Source: Pseudoflavonifractor sp050943825
GTDB lineage: Bacteria > Bacillota > Clostridia > Oscillospirales > Oscillospiraceae
Direction of reading: 5' to 3'
Assembly: GCF_050943825.1 (NCBI RefSeq)
Contig: NZ_JBMNPX010000002.1
Span: 62,001 to 126,000, forward strand
DNA length: 64,000 nt
Below are positions 7,120-16,947 of this stretch, in pieces. The notes under the pieces were generated by a model. It was given only the letters and a program-made list of their open reading frames with translations. It searched no databases and was not told the DNA's origin. The position numbers and the translations under genes were made by a program. The stretch's first letter is position 1, and each line of letters opens with the position of its first letter.

Positions 7120-9501
7120 ATGATGAACGGCGAAAAGAGACAGAACCAACAACCGGACCGCAGGGGAAACCGGACCATTCTGGGGCGCACTATCTTTCTG
7201 ATGGGCCTCTTCGGCGTGGTGATTTTCATCCCACTGCTGGTCCGGCTGTACGACCTCCAAATCACCAACCATGAGTACTATCAGGAACTGGCCATCGGCC
7301 AGCAGACCAGAGACGTGGCGGTAACGGCCAACCGGGGCACCATCTACGACAGCAAGGGCACCCCTCTGGCGCTGAGCTCCACGGCCTACGACATCATTGT
7401 CTCCCCACGGGACCTGGACACCGTCCAGGAGAACTACAAAAAGAAGGTAGAGGCCTACCAGAAGGGCGAGAGCAAGACGGCTCCCGGCCCGGAGCCCACC
7501 GATGAGGCAGTGGCTTCCGGACTGGCGGAGATTCTGGGCCTGGATAAGGACACCATTCTCCTCCGTCTCCAGAAGGATACCTCCTACGTGCGTCTGGCTG
7601 CCAAGGTAGAGCAGGACGTGAACGAGCAGGTCATGGCTTTCAAGCTGGAGTATGGCCTGTCCAACGCCCTCTACTCCACCCCCACCTCCAAGCGGTACTA
7701 CCCCCACTCCAGTCTGGCCGCCCAGGTCATCGGCTTTGTCAACTCGGAGAACGAGGGCGCCTACGGCATGGAGGCCTACTATGACAGCGTGCTCTCCGGC
7801 GAGACCGGCCGTGTGGTGACGGCCAAGAACGGCAACGGCACCGAAATGCTCTCCCGCTATGAGAACTACTACGACGCCACTGACGGCAATGATCTGCATC
7901 TGACCATTGACGCTACCATCCAGTACTACTGTGAGCGAGCCCTGGAGAAGGGCATCGAGATGTACGACGTGCAGAACGGCGGCTTTGCCATCGCCATGGA
8001 CCCCAACACCGGGGCCATCCTGGCCTGGGCCAACTCCCCCACCTATGATCTGAATAACCCCAGTGCGGTCACCGACCCGGACACCCTGGCTGAGCTGGAG
8101 GCCCTGAAGGCCACCTACGGTGAGGACAGTGACGAGTATAAGGAAGCTCTGGGCAACGCCCAGCTGCTCCAGTGGCGTAACAAGGCCATCAACGACACCT
8201 ACGAGCCCGGTTCCACCTTTAAATCCATGGTGCTGGCCGCCGCCCTGGAGGAGGGCGTGGTCAGCGAGAGCGACACCTTCAGCTGTACCGGATCGGTTAA
8301 CATCGCCGGCAGCACCATCCGCTGCTCCGACCGTGACGGACACGGTACCCAGACTCTGGCCAAGGCAGTGGCCAACTCCTGCAACCCGGCCTTCATCGCC
8401 ATCGGCCAGCGGCTGGGCGCAGAGCGGTTTTACGATTATCTGGAGGACTTCGGCTTTCTGGAAACCACCGGCATCGACATGCAGGGTGAGGCCAACAGTA
8501 CGGTGTGGTCCCGGGATTGGTTTACCGGTCCCTACGGCGAAGCATCTCTGGCCACCGCGTCCTTCGGCCAGCGCTTCAACGTGACCCCCATCCAGCTTAT
8601 CACCGCCGCCTCCGCCGTTATCAACGGCGGTCACCTGATGCAGCCCTATGTGCTGGAGTCCATCACCGACGCCGACGGCAACGTGATCCAGAGCACCGAG
8701 CCCACTGAGCGCCGCCAGGTGGTCAGCGAGGCCACCAGCGAGAAGTGCCGCACCATTCTGGAGGGCGTAGTCAACGGCGGTACCGGCAAGAACGCCTACC
8801 AGGCGGGCTACCGCATCGGCGGTAAGACCGGTTCCTCCGAGACCCTGGAAGACGACCACACCATCGTCTCCTTCCTGGGCTTTGCCCCGGCGGATGACCC
8901 CCAGGTGGTGGTCCTCATCGCCTTCGACAATCCCAAGCCCGTGTCCCCCGGCAGCAACTACACCTCCGGCGGCTACTACATCAGCGGCGGCGTCATGGGC
9001 GCTACCCGGGCCGGTGAGCTGCTGGCCAACATCCTGGACTACATGGGCGTGGAGAAGCAGTACACCGCCGAGGAGCTCTCCGGCGCCGACGTGCTGGCGC
9101 CCAGCGTCACCGGCCTGTCTCTGGCCGACGCTCAGGCCAAGGCGGAGGCCGCCGGCCTGAAGGTGCGTACTGTGGGCAGCGGCGAGACCGTCACCGACCA
9201 GATCCCCATCCAGGGCGCGTCCATCCCCGGCGGCAGCGAGATGGTGCTCTACCTGGGCGAGGCCAAGCCCACCGACCAGGTGGAGGTGCCCGACCTGTCG
9301 GGCAAGTCCCCTGAGACAGTGCGCCAGACCCTCAGCAACCTGGGCCTGTACATGAAGGCCACAGGCGTGTCCGACTACTACACCTCCAGCACCATTGCCG
9401 CGGGGCAGTCCATTGCCGCGGGCACCATGGTGGATCGGGGTACCGTGGTGGAGGTCCAGTTCATGGACAACACCGCAACCACCGCCGGAGCAGGCGTCTG
9501 A
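7120..9501 (+). CDS. Class B penicillin-binding protein with two PASTA domains (SpoVD/FtsI type)
   Basis: 793 aa transpeptidase that cross-links peptidoglycan at the septum or spore cortex. One N-terminal anchor helix (about 22-42) precedes the class B dimerisation region (RGTIYDSKGTPLA). The penicillin-fold motifs are all present: S365-T-F-K368, S420-C-N422, K569-T-G571. Two PASTA domains follow at about 660-714 and 722-785, as in SpoVD and PBP2b relatives. The GAGGTG site supports the start at 7120. Only one class B PBP gene is in this cluster, so it may serve vegetative division, sporulation or both; the sequence does not settle this. It is 102 bases ahead of murE. Confidence 0.93.
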   Translation: MMNGEKRQNQQPDRRGNRTILGRTIFLMGLFGVVIFIPLLVRLYDLQITNHEYYQELAIGQQTRDVAVTANRGTIYDSKGTPLALSSTAYDIIVSPRDLDTVQENYKKKVEAYQKGESKTAPGPEPTDEAVASGLAEILGLDKDTILLRLQKDTSYVRLAAKVEQDVNEQVMAFKLEYGLSNALYSTPTSKRYYPHSSLAAQVIGFVNSENEGAYGMEAYYDSVLSGETGRVVTAKNGNGTEMLSRYENYYDATDGNDLHLTIDATIQYYCERALEKGIEMYDVQNGGFAIAMDPNTGAILAWANSPTYDLNNPSAVTDPDTLAELEALKATYGEDSDEYKEALGNAQLLQWRNKAINDTYEPGSTFKSMVLAAALEEGVVSESDTFSCTGSVNIAGSTIRCSDRDGHGTQTLAKAVANSCNPAFIAIGQRLGAERFYDYLEDFGFLETTGIDMQGEANSTVWSRDWFTGPYGEASLATASFGQRFNVTPIQLITAASAVINGGHLMQPYVLESITDADGNVIQSTEPTERRQVVSEATSEKCRTILEGVVNGGTGKNAYQAGYRIGGKTGSSETLEDDHTIVSFLGFAPADDPQVVVLIAFDNPKPVSPGSNYTSGGYYISGGVMGATRAGELLANILDYMGVEKQYTAEELSGADVLAPSVTGLSLADAQAKAEAAGLKVRTVGSGETVTDQIPIQGASIPGGSEMVLYLGEAKPTDQVEVPDLSGKSPETVRQTLSNLGLYMKATGVSDYYTSSTIAAGQSIAAGTMVDRGTVVEVQFMDNTATTAGAGV

Positions 9502-9524
9502 GCCGCCCGGCCAACCTGAAAAAA

Positions 9525-9561
9525 CGGCCCGGCCTGCGCGCACTGTCCACAGGCCGGGCCG
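9525..9561. other. Intercistronic hairpin between PBP and murE
   Basis: A 12-bp GC stem CGGCCCGGCCTG with its exact complement and no U-run afterwards. More likely an RNA-stabilising or processing hairpin than a terminator, since murE has no clear promoter of its own. Confidence 0.6.
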
Positions 9562-9603
9562 GAACGGCTATTCTTGTTTCGACGCAGAGTGAGGGGTGAC
9601 AGC

Positions 9604-11064
9604 ATGAGACTGAAGACGCTTATGTCCGGCGTGACCCTCCTTGGGGGCGCTGTGAACGAGGATGTGGAAATTTCAGGAATCAGCTACGACACCCGTACCA
9701 TCCAGCCGGGGGAGCTCTTTGTAGCCCTCACCGGCTACAAGACCGACGGCCACCGCTTCCTCCGTGAGGCGGTGGAGAAGGGGGCGGCGGCGGTCATCTG
9801 CCATAAGGCCCCCGACGAGCCGGGGCCCTGGCACACTGCTCCTGACACCCGGGCGGCTCTGGCGGCGGTGTCCGCCAACTGGTTCGGCCATCCGGCCGAT
9901 GAGCTGACCGTCATCGGCGTCACCGGCACCAACGGCAAGACCACCACCACCTATCTCCTGAAGGCCATGCTGGAGGGGGTACTGGGGGCAAAGGTGGGGC
10001 TTATCGGCACCAACCAGAACATGATTGGGGAGGAGGTCATCCCCGCCCACCGCACCACCCCTGAGTCCTGGGAGGTGCAGAAGCTGCTGCGGGACATGGC
10101 GGACAGCGGTTGTACCCATGTGGTGATGGAGGTGTCCTCCCATGCCCTGGCCCTCCGCCGGGTGGACGGTATCCGGTTCAAGGCCGGTATCTTCACCAAC
10201 CTGACCCGGGACCACCTGGATTTCCACGGCACCATGGAGGAGTACCGGCGGGTCAAGGGGCTCCTCTTCCGCCAGACCGGTACGGCAGTCCTCAACCTGG
10301 ACGACGAGGCCGGGCGGTACTACGCCTCCGCCGTCACCTGTCCGGCGGTGACCTACTCAGAGAACAAGGACGAGGCGGACGTGACGGCCAAGAACATCCG
10401 CCTGTTCCCTGACCGGGTGGAGTTCGAGGCTCTCACCACCGGGGCCATCGCCCGGGTGCGTCTGCCCATCCCCGGCGGCTTCACCATCTACAACGCCCTG
10501 GGCGTCATCGCCTGCGGCCTGGCCCTGAAGCTGCCCCTGCCCCAGGTGTGTGCCTCTCTGGCGGAGGCGAAAGGGGTCAAGGGCCGCATCGAGGTGGTTC
10601 CCACCCCCACGGATTACACGGTTATCATTGACTACGCCCACACCCCGGACGCCCTGGAGAATATCCTCACCACCGTCCGGGACTTCACGCCGGGCCGGGT
10701 CATCTGCCTGTTCGGCTGCGGCGGCGACCGGGACCGGACCAAGCGGCCCATGATGGGCGCCATTGCGGCGGAGCTGGCCGACCTAGTGGTGCTCACCTCC
10801 GACAACCCCCGCACCGAGGACCCGGAGGCCATTCTGGCCGACATTCAGGCGGGTATGGAGGGGAGCGACACCCCCTGCATGGTGGTGCCTCACCGTCGTG
10901 AGGCCATCCGCCGGGCCCTGGACGCAGCCAAAACCGGCGACACGGTGGTGCTGGCGGGGAAGGGACACGAGACCTATCAGGAGATTGGCACCCGCCGCCG
11001 CCATCTGGATGAGCGGGAGGAGGTGGCGGCCTATTTTGGCTGTCAGCCCCCGTACTGTCCATGA
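9604..11064 (+). CDS. murE: UDP-MurNAc-tripeptide synthetase MurE (meso-DAP type)
   Basis: 486 aa from the ATG at 9604 with GAGGGGTGA upstream (the frame is open from 9574 but without a site). This cytoplasmic ATP-dependent ligase adds the third stem-peptide residue to UDP-MurNAc-L-Ala-D-Glu. The ATP loop is G105-V-T-G-T-N-G-K-T. The motif D400-N-P-R403 marks enzymes that choose meso-diaminopimelate rather than lysine. Substrate-binding segments IIDYAHTPDALE and LAGKGHETYQ are present. In many relatives murF follows, but here mraY does. Confidence 0.97.
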   Translation: MRLKTLMSGVTLLGGAVNEDVEISGISYDTRTIQPGELFVALTGYKTDGHRFLREAVEKGAAAVICHKAPDEPGPWHTAPDTRAALAAVSANWFGHPADELTVIGVTGTNGKTTTTYLLKAMLEGVLGAKVGLIGTNQNMIGEEVIPAHRTTPESWEVQKLLRDMADSGCTHVVMEVSSHALALRRVDGIRFKAGIFTNLTRDHLDFHGTMEEYRRVKGLLFRQTGTAVLNLDDEAGRYYASAVTCPAVTYSENKDEADVTAKNIRLFPDRVEFEALTTGAIARVRLPIPGGFTIYNALGVIACGLALKLPLPQVCASLAEAKGVKGRIEVVPTPTDYTVIIDYAHTPDALENILTTVRDFTPGRVICLFGCGGDRDRTKRPMMGAIAAELADLVVLTSDNPRTEDPEAILADIQAGMEGSDTPCMVVPHRREAIRRALDAAKTGDTVVLAGKGHETYQEIGTRRRHLDEREEVAAYFGCQPPYCP

Positions 11065-11123
11065 AAAGGGAAAAGCAGAGAGAAACTTTGTTACTTTTTG
11101 AGTGGAAAAGACCGGCGCGGTTA

Positions 11124-11132
11124 TGGTAAAAT
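11124..11132 (+). promoter_or_regulatory. Possible extended -10 promoter before mraY
   Basis: TGGTAAAAT gives an extended -10 (TG-N-TAAAAT) about 67 bases before the mraY start. No good -35 is visible. It could provide extra mraY-ftsW-murG transcription. Confidence 0.4.
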
Positions 11133-11198
11133 ACCACTTTGTGAAAAAGGACCGGAGAAGCCCGGCGTGTGCGGGCGGAGGTTTGGGAGGTTCAAAAG

Positions 11199-12185
11199 AT
11201 GAGATATGTAGTAAGCTTCCTGGTGGCCTTTGTGGTTGCCTTTCTGGCGGGTAAGGTGCTCATCCCCCTGCTGCGCCGGCTGAAGGCCGGACAGGGCGTG
11301 AAGGAGTACGGCCCGGCGTGGCACAACTCCAAGCAGAATACCCCCACCATGGGCGGCCTGATGTTTATCGTGGGCATCACCGTGGCGGTGCTCACCGTGG
11401 GCTGGCAGGATATCGCCTCCGGCGCTTACGGCGCGCTGCTGGTGCTGGCCTTCGCCCTGGTGTTCGGCGCCATCGGCTTCTTCGACGACTTTATGAAGGT
11501 GAAGTACCACCACGGCGACGGCCTGTCCGCCGGAATGAAGTTCCTGCTCCAGCTGGCGGCCGCCATTGTGTACACTCTGCTGCTGCGCCGCTTCGGCTAC
11601 CTGAGCTTTGACCTGTACATTCCCTTTGTCAACCTGACAATCGACCTGCCCGAGTGGCTGTACATGGTCTTTGCCGCCTTTGTCATGGTGGGCACGGTCA
11701 ATGCCGTCAACCTGACCGACGGTATTGACGGCCTGGCCACCGGCGTGACCATGCCCGTGTCCCTGTTCTTCCTGGCGGTGTCCGTCCTGTGGGGGGCCGC
11801 CGAGCTGAGCGTGTTCTCCGCCGCCCTGTTCGGCGGCCTGTGCGCCTTCCTGATCTACAACTTTCACCCCGCCAAGGTGTTCATGGGCGACACCGGCTCC
11901 CTGTTCCTGGGCGGCGTGGTGTGCGGCATGGCCTTCGCGCTGGATATCCCCCTGCTGCTGATTCTGGTGGGTATCATCTACATCGCCGAGACCCTGTCCG
12001 ACATCATCCAGGTGACCTACTTCAAGCTGACCCACGGCAAGCGGATCTTCCGCATGGCCCCCCTGCACCACCACCTGGAGCTGGGCGGCTGGACCGAAGT
12101 GAAGCTCTTCGCCGTCTTTACCCTCATTACGCTGGCAGCCTGTCTGTTGGCCTATTTCGGCCTTATCAACCGCTATCCGTTCTGA
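11199..12185 (+). CDS. mraY: Phospho-MurNAc-pentapeptide transferase MraY
   Basis: 328 aa from the ATG at 11199, preceded by GGGAGG; the in-frame upstream start at 11169 has no site. This polytopic membrane enzyme makes lipid I from UDP-MurNAc-pentapeptide and undecaprenyl phosphate. About ten helices are evident. The acidic catalytic and Mg2+ segments are IGFFDDFMK, NAVNLTDGIDGLATG and the histidine-rich FRMAPLHHHLELGGW, all typical of MraY. The gene lies between murE and ftsW; murF and murD, which often flank it, are absent. Confidence 0.97.
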   Translation: MRYVVSFLVAFVVAFLAGKVLIPLLRRLKAGQGVKEYGPAWHNSKQNTPTMGGLMFIVGITVAVLTVGWQDIASGAYGALLVLAFALVFGAIGFFDDFMKVKYHHGDGLSAGMKFLLQLAAAIVYTLLLRRFGYLSFDLYIPFVNLTIDLPEWLYMVFAAFVMVGTVNAVNLTDGIDGLATGVTMPVSLFFLAVSVLWGAAELSVFSAALFGGLCAFLIYNFHPAKVFMGDTGSLFLGGVVCGMAFALDIPLLLILVGIIYIAETLSDIIQVTYFKLTHGKRIFRMAPLHHHLELGGWTEVKLFAVFTLITLAACLLAYFGLINRYPF

Positions 12186-12217
12186 GTCTCTGACAGAGCG
12201 GAAGAAACCTTTGGGAG

Positions 12218-13447
12218 GTGACCGTCACGGCGCGGAAAATGAAGCGGGATCTCACCGTGGAGGAGCAGCTGGCACGGGGGCCCATGGACCTGCCCTTCCT
12301 GATGCTGACGCTGATGCTCACGGGAATCGGGCTGGTGATGGTGTTCTCCGCCTCCTACGCCACGGCCTATTACGACGGCGTGGTGGCCAAGCACGACCCT
12401 ACCTATTACTTTGTCCGTCAGGCACTGTTCGGCGTCCTCGGCATTGTGGCCCTGTATGTGGTCAGTAAGATCAACTACCAGCACTACCGCTGGCTGGCGG
12501 TCTTTGCCCTGATGGCGGCATTCCTGTGCCTCATTCTGGTGTTTACCCCCCTGGGCTTCGGCAAGGCGACCACCGGCGCCCAGCGCTGGATCCGTGTGCC
12601 CGGCCTGGGCAGCTTCCAGCCCTCTGAGGTGGCGAAGCTGGGCGTTATCCTCTATTTCTCCTCACGATTGTCCAAGCGGAGCACGGAGAAGCGAAAGAAA
12701 TACGACCTGCGCAAGCCCTCCGGCCGCCTGCTGGACCTGCTGGACCGGATCGGCTTTGTGGAGCTGGTACCCTACATGCTCATTCTGGGCGCGGTGGCGC
12801 TGCTCATGCTCATGGAGCCCCACATGTCGGGCACCATCCTCATCCTGGTGGGCGGCGCGGCGGTGCTCTTTGCCGGCGGCATCAAGCTGGGCTGGTTCGT
12901 GGCCGGCGGCACCGTGGTGGGCGCAGGCCTGTGGTTCATCATGACCAAGACCAGCTACATGGCCGCCCGTCTGGCCATCTGGAAGGACCCCTGGAGCGAC
13001 CCCCTCAACGGCGGCTACCAGACCATCCAGTCCCTCTACGCCATCGGCTCCGGCGGACTGCTGGGCGTGGGCCTGGGCAACTCCAGACAGAAGTTCAACT
13101 ATCTGCCCGAGCCGGAGAACGACTACGTGTTCTCCATCACCTGCGAGGAGCTGGGCTACATCGGCGCGGCCATTATCATCATTCTCTTCGCCCTGCTGGT
13201 CATCCGGGGCTACTGGATTGCCCTCCACGCCCGGGACCGGTTCGGCGCGCTGCTGGTGGTGGGCATCACCACCCTGGTGGCAGTGCAGGTGTTCCTGAAC
13301 ATCGCCGTGGTCACCAATCTGATTCCCCCCACCGGTATCTCCCTGCCCTTCTTCAGCTACGGCGGTACGGCACTGGTGATACAATTGGTGGAAATGGGAA
13401 TTGTGTTGTCAGTATCAAGACAGATACCGGCCCCGAGACAGGGATAA
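12218..13447 (+). CDS. ftsW: SEDS lipid II polymerase FtsW/SpoVE
   Basis: 409 aa if the GTG at 12218 is used. An ATG at 12239 is equally possible, because the GGGAGGTG that would serve as ribosome site overlaps the GTG. About ten transmembrane helices and the SEDS motifs FQPSEVAKL and PPTGISLPFFSYGGTALV are clear. SEDS proteins polymerise glycan strands from lipid II together with a class B PBP, here the protein encoded at 7120-9501. The large loop near residues 145-175 is charged and long. FtsW and SpoVE cannot be told apart from sequence alone; its position in the division cluster favours FtsW. Confidence 0.93.
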   Translation: MTVTARKMKRDLTVEEQLARGPMDLPFLMLTLMLTGIGLVMVFSASYATAYYDGVVAKHDPTYYFVRQALFGVLGIVALYVVSKINYQHYRWLAVFALMAAFLCLILVFTPLGFGKATTGAQRWIRVPGLGSFQPSEVAKLGVILYFSSRLSKRSTEKRKKYDLRKPSGRLLDLLDRIGFVELVPYMLILGAVALLMLMEPHMSGTILILVGGAAVLFAGGIKLGWFVAGGTVVGAGLWFIMTKTSYMAARLAIWKDPWSDPLNGGYQTIQSLYAIGSGGLLGVGLGNSRQKFNYLPEPENDYVFSITCEELGYIGAAIIIILFALLVIRGYWIALHARDRFGALLVVGITTLVAVQVFLNIAVVTNLIPPTGISLPFFSYGGTALVIQLVEMGIVLSVSRQIPAPRQG

Positions 13448-13487
13448 TCATAATTTTACAGGCTGAGACGTTTGGAGTGAGGCATTG

Positions 13488-14651
13488 ATGAACATTCTCT
13501 TTACCTGCGGCGGAACCGCGGGACATATCAATCCGGCGGTGGCGCTGGCCCGGCTCTTTCAGGAGCGGAATCCCGGCTGCCGCATCCTCTTCGTGGGCGC
13601 GGACGGGGGCATGGAGACCCGCCTGGTGCCCAAGGAGGGGTATGACATCCGCACGGTGACCATCACCAACTTCCAGCGCTCCCTGACCCCCGCTGCGGTG
13701 GGCCACAACCTGAAGACCCTCTTCAACATGAACCGCTCCCGGAAGCAGGCCGACGCCATCCTGGACGACTTCAAGCCAGACCTGGTGGTGGGTACCGGCG
13801 GCTACGCCTCCTACCCGGTGGTCAATGCCGCAGCCAAGCGGAAGATCCCCACCGCGGTCCACGAGTCCAACGCAGTCCCCGGCCTGACCACCAAGGCCCT
13901 GTCCAAGGTGGTGGACGTGGTGATGGTGGGCTTTGAGGAGAGCCGCAGCCACTACGACAACCCGGAGAAGGTGGTGGTGACGGGTACCCCCGTCCGGGGC
14001 GACTTCTTCCAGTACACCAAGAAGGAGGCCCGGGAGAAGCTGGGCATTGCCGATGACCGGCCCCTGCTGCTGTCCTTCTTCGGTTCCCTGGGCGCGGCGG
14101 TGATGAACGACCACATGACTGCCATTCTCTCCCGGGAGGTGCGCATGGGCGCGCCCTTCCATCACATCCACGGCGCCGGCCGGGACTACGCGGGCATGCG
14201 TGCCCGGCTGGAGCAGGAGGGCCTGACGGTGGACGGCGACAGCGTGAAGCTGGCCGCCGATCCCAAGGACACCGGCGTGGAGCTGCGGGAGTACATCTAC
14301 GACATGCCCCTCATCATGGCGGCCGCCGACCTGGTGGTCTGCCGGGCGGGTGCGTCCACCATCTCGGAGCTGACCGCCATTGCCAAGCCGGCGGTGCTGG
14401 TGCCGTCCCCCAACGTGGTGGCCGATCACCAGACCAAAAACGCCAGGGTGCTCTCCGACCGGGGCGCGGCCCTGCTGGTGAGCGAGCAGGAGTGCGACGG
14501 CAAGACCGACGCCCTCTTCAATACCATCTCCGATCTTCTGAACCATCCCGAAAAGCGGGAGGCCATGGCAAAGGCCCTGCGGGAGATGGCCATCCCCGAC
14601 GCCAGCGAGCACATCTACCGCACTCTGGTGGAGCTGATGGACCGGAAATAA
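13488..14651 (+). CDS. murG: UDP-GlcNAc:lipid I N-acetylglucosaminyltransferase MurG
   Basis: 387 aa from the ATG at 13488, with GGAGTGAGG upstream (a TTG one codon earlier is less likely). It turns lipid I into lipid II on the inner membrane face. The N-terminal glycine-rich loop CGGTAGHINPAVALA, the VGTGGYASYPV strand and the C-terminal UDP-GlcNAc-binding segment DLVVCRAGASTISELTA are diagnostic of this GT28 enzyme. It follows ftsW and precedes murA on the same strand. Confidence 0.97.
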   Translation: MNILFTCGGTAGHINPAVALARLFQERNPGCRILFVGADGGMETRLVPKEGYDIRTVTITNFQRSLTPAAVGHNLKTLFNMNRSRKQADAILDDFKPDLVVGTGGYASYPVVNAAAKRKIPTAVHESNAVPGLTTKALSKVVDVVMVGFEESRSHYDNPEKVVVTGTPVRGDFFQYTKKEAREKLGIADDRPLLLSFFGSLGAAVMNDHMTAILSREVRMGAPFHHIHGAGRDYAGMRARLEQEGLTVDGDSVKLAADPKDTGVELREYIYDMPLIMAAADLVVCRAGASTISELTAIAKPAVLVPSPNVVADHQTKNARVLSDRGAALLVSEQECDGKTDALFNTISDLLNHPEKREAMAKALREMAIPDASEHIYRTLVELMDRK

Positions 14652-14652
14652 A

Positions 14653-14674
14653 GAAAAACAGACCTGTTTTTCTA
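14653..14674 (+). terminator. Possible weak terminator after murG
   Basis: AGAAAAACAG-ac-CTGTTTTTCT: a 10-bp A/T-rich stem with the U-run inside the stem. It could attenuate read-through into murA; no separate murA promoter was found. Confidence 0.4.
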
Positions 14675-14778
14675 TGTTCCGCCGTCCTTTGCCCCGTTTG
14701 GGCCGGGAACGCCCCTGTGAACCCCCGCATAGTATGGCCTGAGTGAAAACAAGACCAACTTTGCGGAGGACGGAGGAT

Positions 14779-16041
14779 ATGAGTATATTTCTGGTGGAGG
14801 GCGGCAGGCGGCTGGAGGGGACAGTGCGTACCCACGGCGCCAAGAACAGCGTGCTGCCCATTCTGGCGGCCACGATCCTGGGCAGAGGGGAGAGCGTCAT
14901 CCGCAACTGCCCCGAATTGTCGGACGTGACCGCCTCCCTGGCCATTCTGGAGCACTTGGGCTGCAAAACAGCCCGGGAGGGGGACACGGTGCGGGTGGAC
15001 GCCTCCAGCCTGTCCCGGTGCGACGTGCCCGACAACCTGATGCGGGAGATGCGCTCTTCTGTCATCTTCCTGGGGGCCATCCTGGGCCGGATGGGGGAGG
15101 CGGTGCTCTCCGCGCCCGGAGGCTGTGAGCTGGGCCCCAGGCCCATCGACCTGCATCTGGCCTCCATCCGGGCCCTTGGGGGCAGGGTGGACGAGACCGG
15201 CGGCGCCCTGCGCTGCACCGGAAATCACATGGCGGGGACCGACATTGTGCTCTCCATCCCCAGCGTGGGGGCCACGGAGAACACCATGCTGGCGGCGGTG
15301 GCCGCACAGGGCGTCACTACCATCACCAATGCCGCCCGGGAGCCGGAGATTGCGGATCTCCAGGCCTTCCTGCGCTCCATGGGCGCGGACGTGCGGGGGG
15401 CGGGCAGCTCCATGATCACCATCCGGGGCGGACTGCCTCTCCACGGGGCGGAACACACCGTCATGGGCGACCGCATTGTGGCCGCCACCTATCTGGCGGC
15501 GGCTGCCGCAGCCGGAGGCGAGATTGAGGTCACCGGCGCCGACTGCCGCCACCTGTCCACGGTGACGGCTGTGCTCAGTCAGGCTGGGTGCAGAATACAT
15601 AGCGACGACAACAGGATTTCTCTCGCCCGGTCAGGCCCCCTGAGGGGGGTGAGTCCGGTGCGCACCGCGCCCTACCCCGGCTTTCCCACCGACGCCCAGG
15701 CGCCGCTGATGGCCGCCCTGACCACGGCCGCGGGGACCTCGGTCTTTGTGGAGAACATTTTTGAGAGCCGCTACCGCCACGTGGATGAGCTCTCCCGCAT
15801 GGGAGCCAGCATCCGGGTGGAGGGCAGGGTGGCCGTGGTGTTCGGCGTAGAGCGGCTGAAGGCCGCGGCGGTACGTGCCGCCGACCTGCGGGGCGGCGCT
15901 GCCCTGGTGGTGGCTGCCCTGGGGGCGGAGGGACGGAGCACCATCTCCGGCCTGCACCACGTGGACCGGGGCTATCAGGACCTGGACGGGGCTCTGCGGA
16001 GCCTGGGAGCGGATATTGTCCGCCTGGAAGAGGACGAATAA
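14779..16041 (+). CDS. murA: UDP-GlcNAc 1-carboxyvinyltransferase MurA
   Basis: 420 aa from the ATG at 14779, preceded by CGGAGGACGGAGG; the frame is open from 14743 but that start has no site. It transfers enolpyruvate from PEP to UDP-GlcNAc, the first committed step of peptidoglycan synthesis. The inside-out alpha/beta barrel is reflected in repeated HGAKNSVLPILAA-like segments. The fosfomycin-target cysteine is Cys116 in APGGCELGPRPIDLHL, so the enzyme is predicted sensitive. Placing murA between murG and ftsQ is a known Clostridia arrangement. Confidence 0.96.
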   Translation: MSIFLVEGGRRLEGTVRTHGAKNSVLPILAATILGRGESVIRNCPELSDVTASLAILEHLGCKTAREGDTVRVDASSLSRCDVPDNLMREMRSSVIFLGAILGRMGEAVLSAPGGCELGPRPIDLHLASIRALGGRVDETGGALRCTGNHMAGTDIVLSIPSVGATENTMLAAVAAQGVTTITNAAREPEIADLQAFLRSMGADVRGAGSSMITIRGGLPLHGAEHTVMGDRIVAATYLAAAAAAGGEIEVTGADCRHLSTVTAVLSQAGCRIHSDDNRISLARSGPLRGVSPVRTAPYPGFPTDAQAPLMAALTTAAGTSVFVENIFESRYRHVDELSRMGASIRVEGRVAVVFGVERLKAAAVRAADLRGGAALVVAALGAEGRSTISGLHHVDRGYQDLDGALRSLGADIVRLEEDE

Positions 16042-16085
16042 GGGAAACTTAAGAATTTCCTTACAAATTTTTCGATTATCTTCGC

Positions 16086-16129
16086 TATACTGGATAGAAA
16101 AAACGAGCCGCCGGGCGCTGCCCGGCGGC
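16086..16129 (+). promoter_or_regulatory. Possible ftsQ promoter -10 and leader hairpin
   Basis: TATACT at 16086-16091 with only a poor -35 (TTACAA at 16061, 19-bp spacer). It is followed by a perfect 10-bp GC hairpin, GCCGCCGGGC/GCCCGGCGGC (16107-16129), before the ftsQ ribosome site. Confidence 0.45.
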
Positions 16130-16146
16130 AGCAGAGGAGCACGGAA

Positions 16147-16920
16147 ATGGCGGCGAGACGGAAAAAGCGTGGACGGCGGAACAGGGGACGCTTCGGCTTC
16201 CTCTATAAGCTGCTGTCCGCCGCCGTGATTGTGGCGGCGATTGTGGCGGGCTGCGCGGTATTTTTCCGGGTGGAGAATATCGAGGTCAGCGGCCAGTCGG
16301 CCTACACGGCGGAGCAGATCATCAGCGCCGCCGAGGTGGAGCAGGGGGACAACCTCTTTTTCTCCATCAACAAATTCAAGGTGATGCGGCAGGTGCTCTC
16401 CCGCCTGCCCTATGTGGACGAGATCTCGGTCTACCGCCGTCTGCCCGACACGCTGGTGATCAACGTCAGCGAGTGTGTCCCGGCGGCGGCCATTCAGGGC
16501 AGCGACGCCTGGTGGATCATCGACACCAAGGGCAAGATTCTGGAGCGGGCGGATGAGACCCGTGCGGCGGAATTTCCGCCGCTCACCGGCCTGACGCCGG
16601 ACAGCCCCGTGGTGGGCAGTCAGCTGGAGGTGGCCGAGGGCGAGGAGAACAAGCTGGAGAGCCTGGAGAAGCTCTTCGCCGCCCTGGCTGCCCGGGGCAT
16701 GACGGACCAGGCCGAGAGCTTTGACCTGACTGCCATCAACTTCATCAAGATGGGCTACGGCGGCCGGTTTACGGTCAAGATCCCCATGAATACCGACTTC
16801 AATCAGGCGGCCAAGATTCTGGAGGCCGCCATAGAGGTGTTGGATGAGACAGACCGGGGCGTGATTGACCTGACCCTGGACGAGCCTCACTTTATCCCCT
16901 ACGCATCCATGCTGGGCTGA
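16147..16920 (+). CDS. ftsQ: Cell division protein FtsQ/DivIB
   Basis: 257 aa. A short, very basic cytoplasmic tail (residues 1-18) is followed by one transmembrane helix (about 22-42). The POTRA domain starts at FRVENIEVSGQSAYTAEQI and is followed by the FtsQ domain with SRLPYVDEISVYRRLPDTL and VINVSE. The protein links the early and late divisome and binds FtsL/DivIC, represented here by the gene at 6109. GAGGAG precedes the start. Confidence 0.93.
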   Translation: MAARRKKRGRRNRGRFGFLYKLLSAAVIVAAIVAGCAVFFRVENIEVSGQSAYTAEQIISAAEVEQGDNLFFSINKFKVMRQVLSRLPYVDEISVYRRLPDTLVINVSECVPAAAIQGSDAWWIIDTKGKILERADETRAAEFPPLTGLTPDSPVVGSQLEVAEGEENKLESLEKLFAALAARGMTDQAESFDLTAINFIKMGYGGRFTVKIPMNTDFNQAAKILEAAIEVLDETDRGVIDLTLDEPHFIPYASMLG

Positions 16921-16947
16921 CAAGCCTGGCAGGAGGAAGGAGAACAG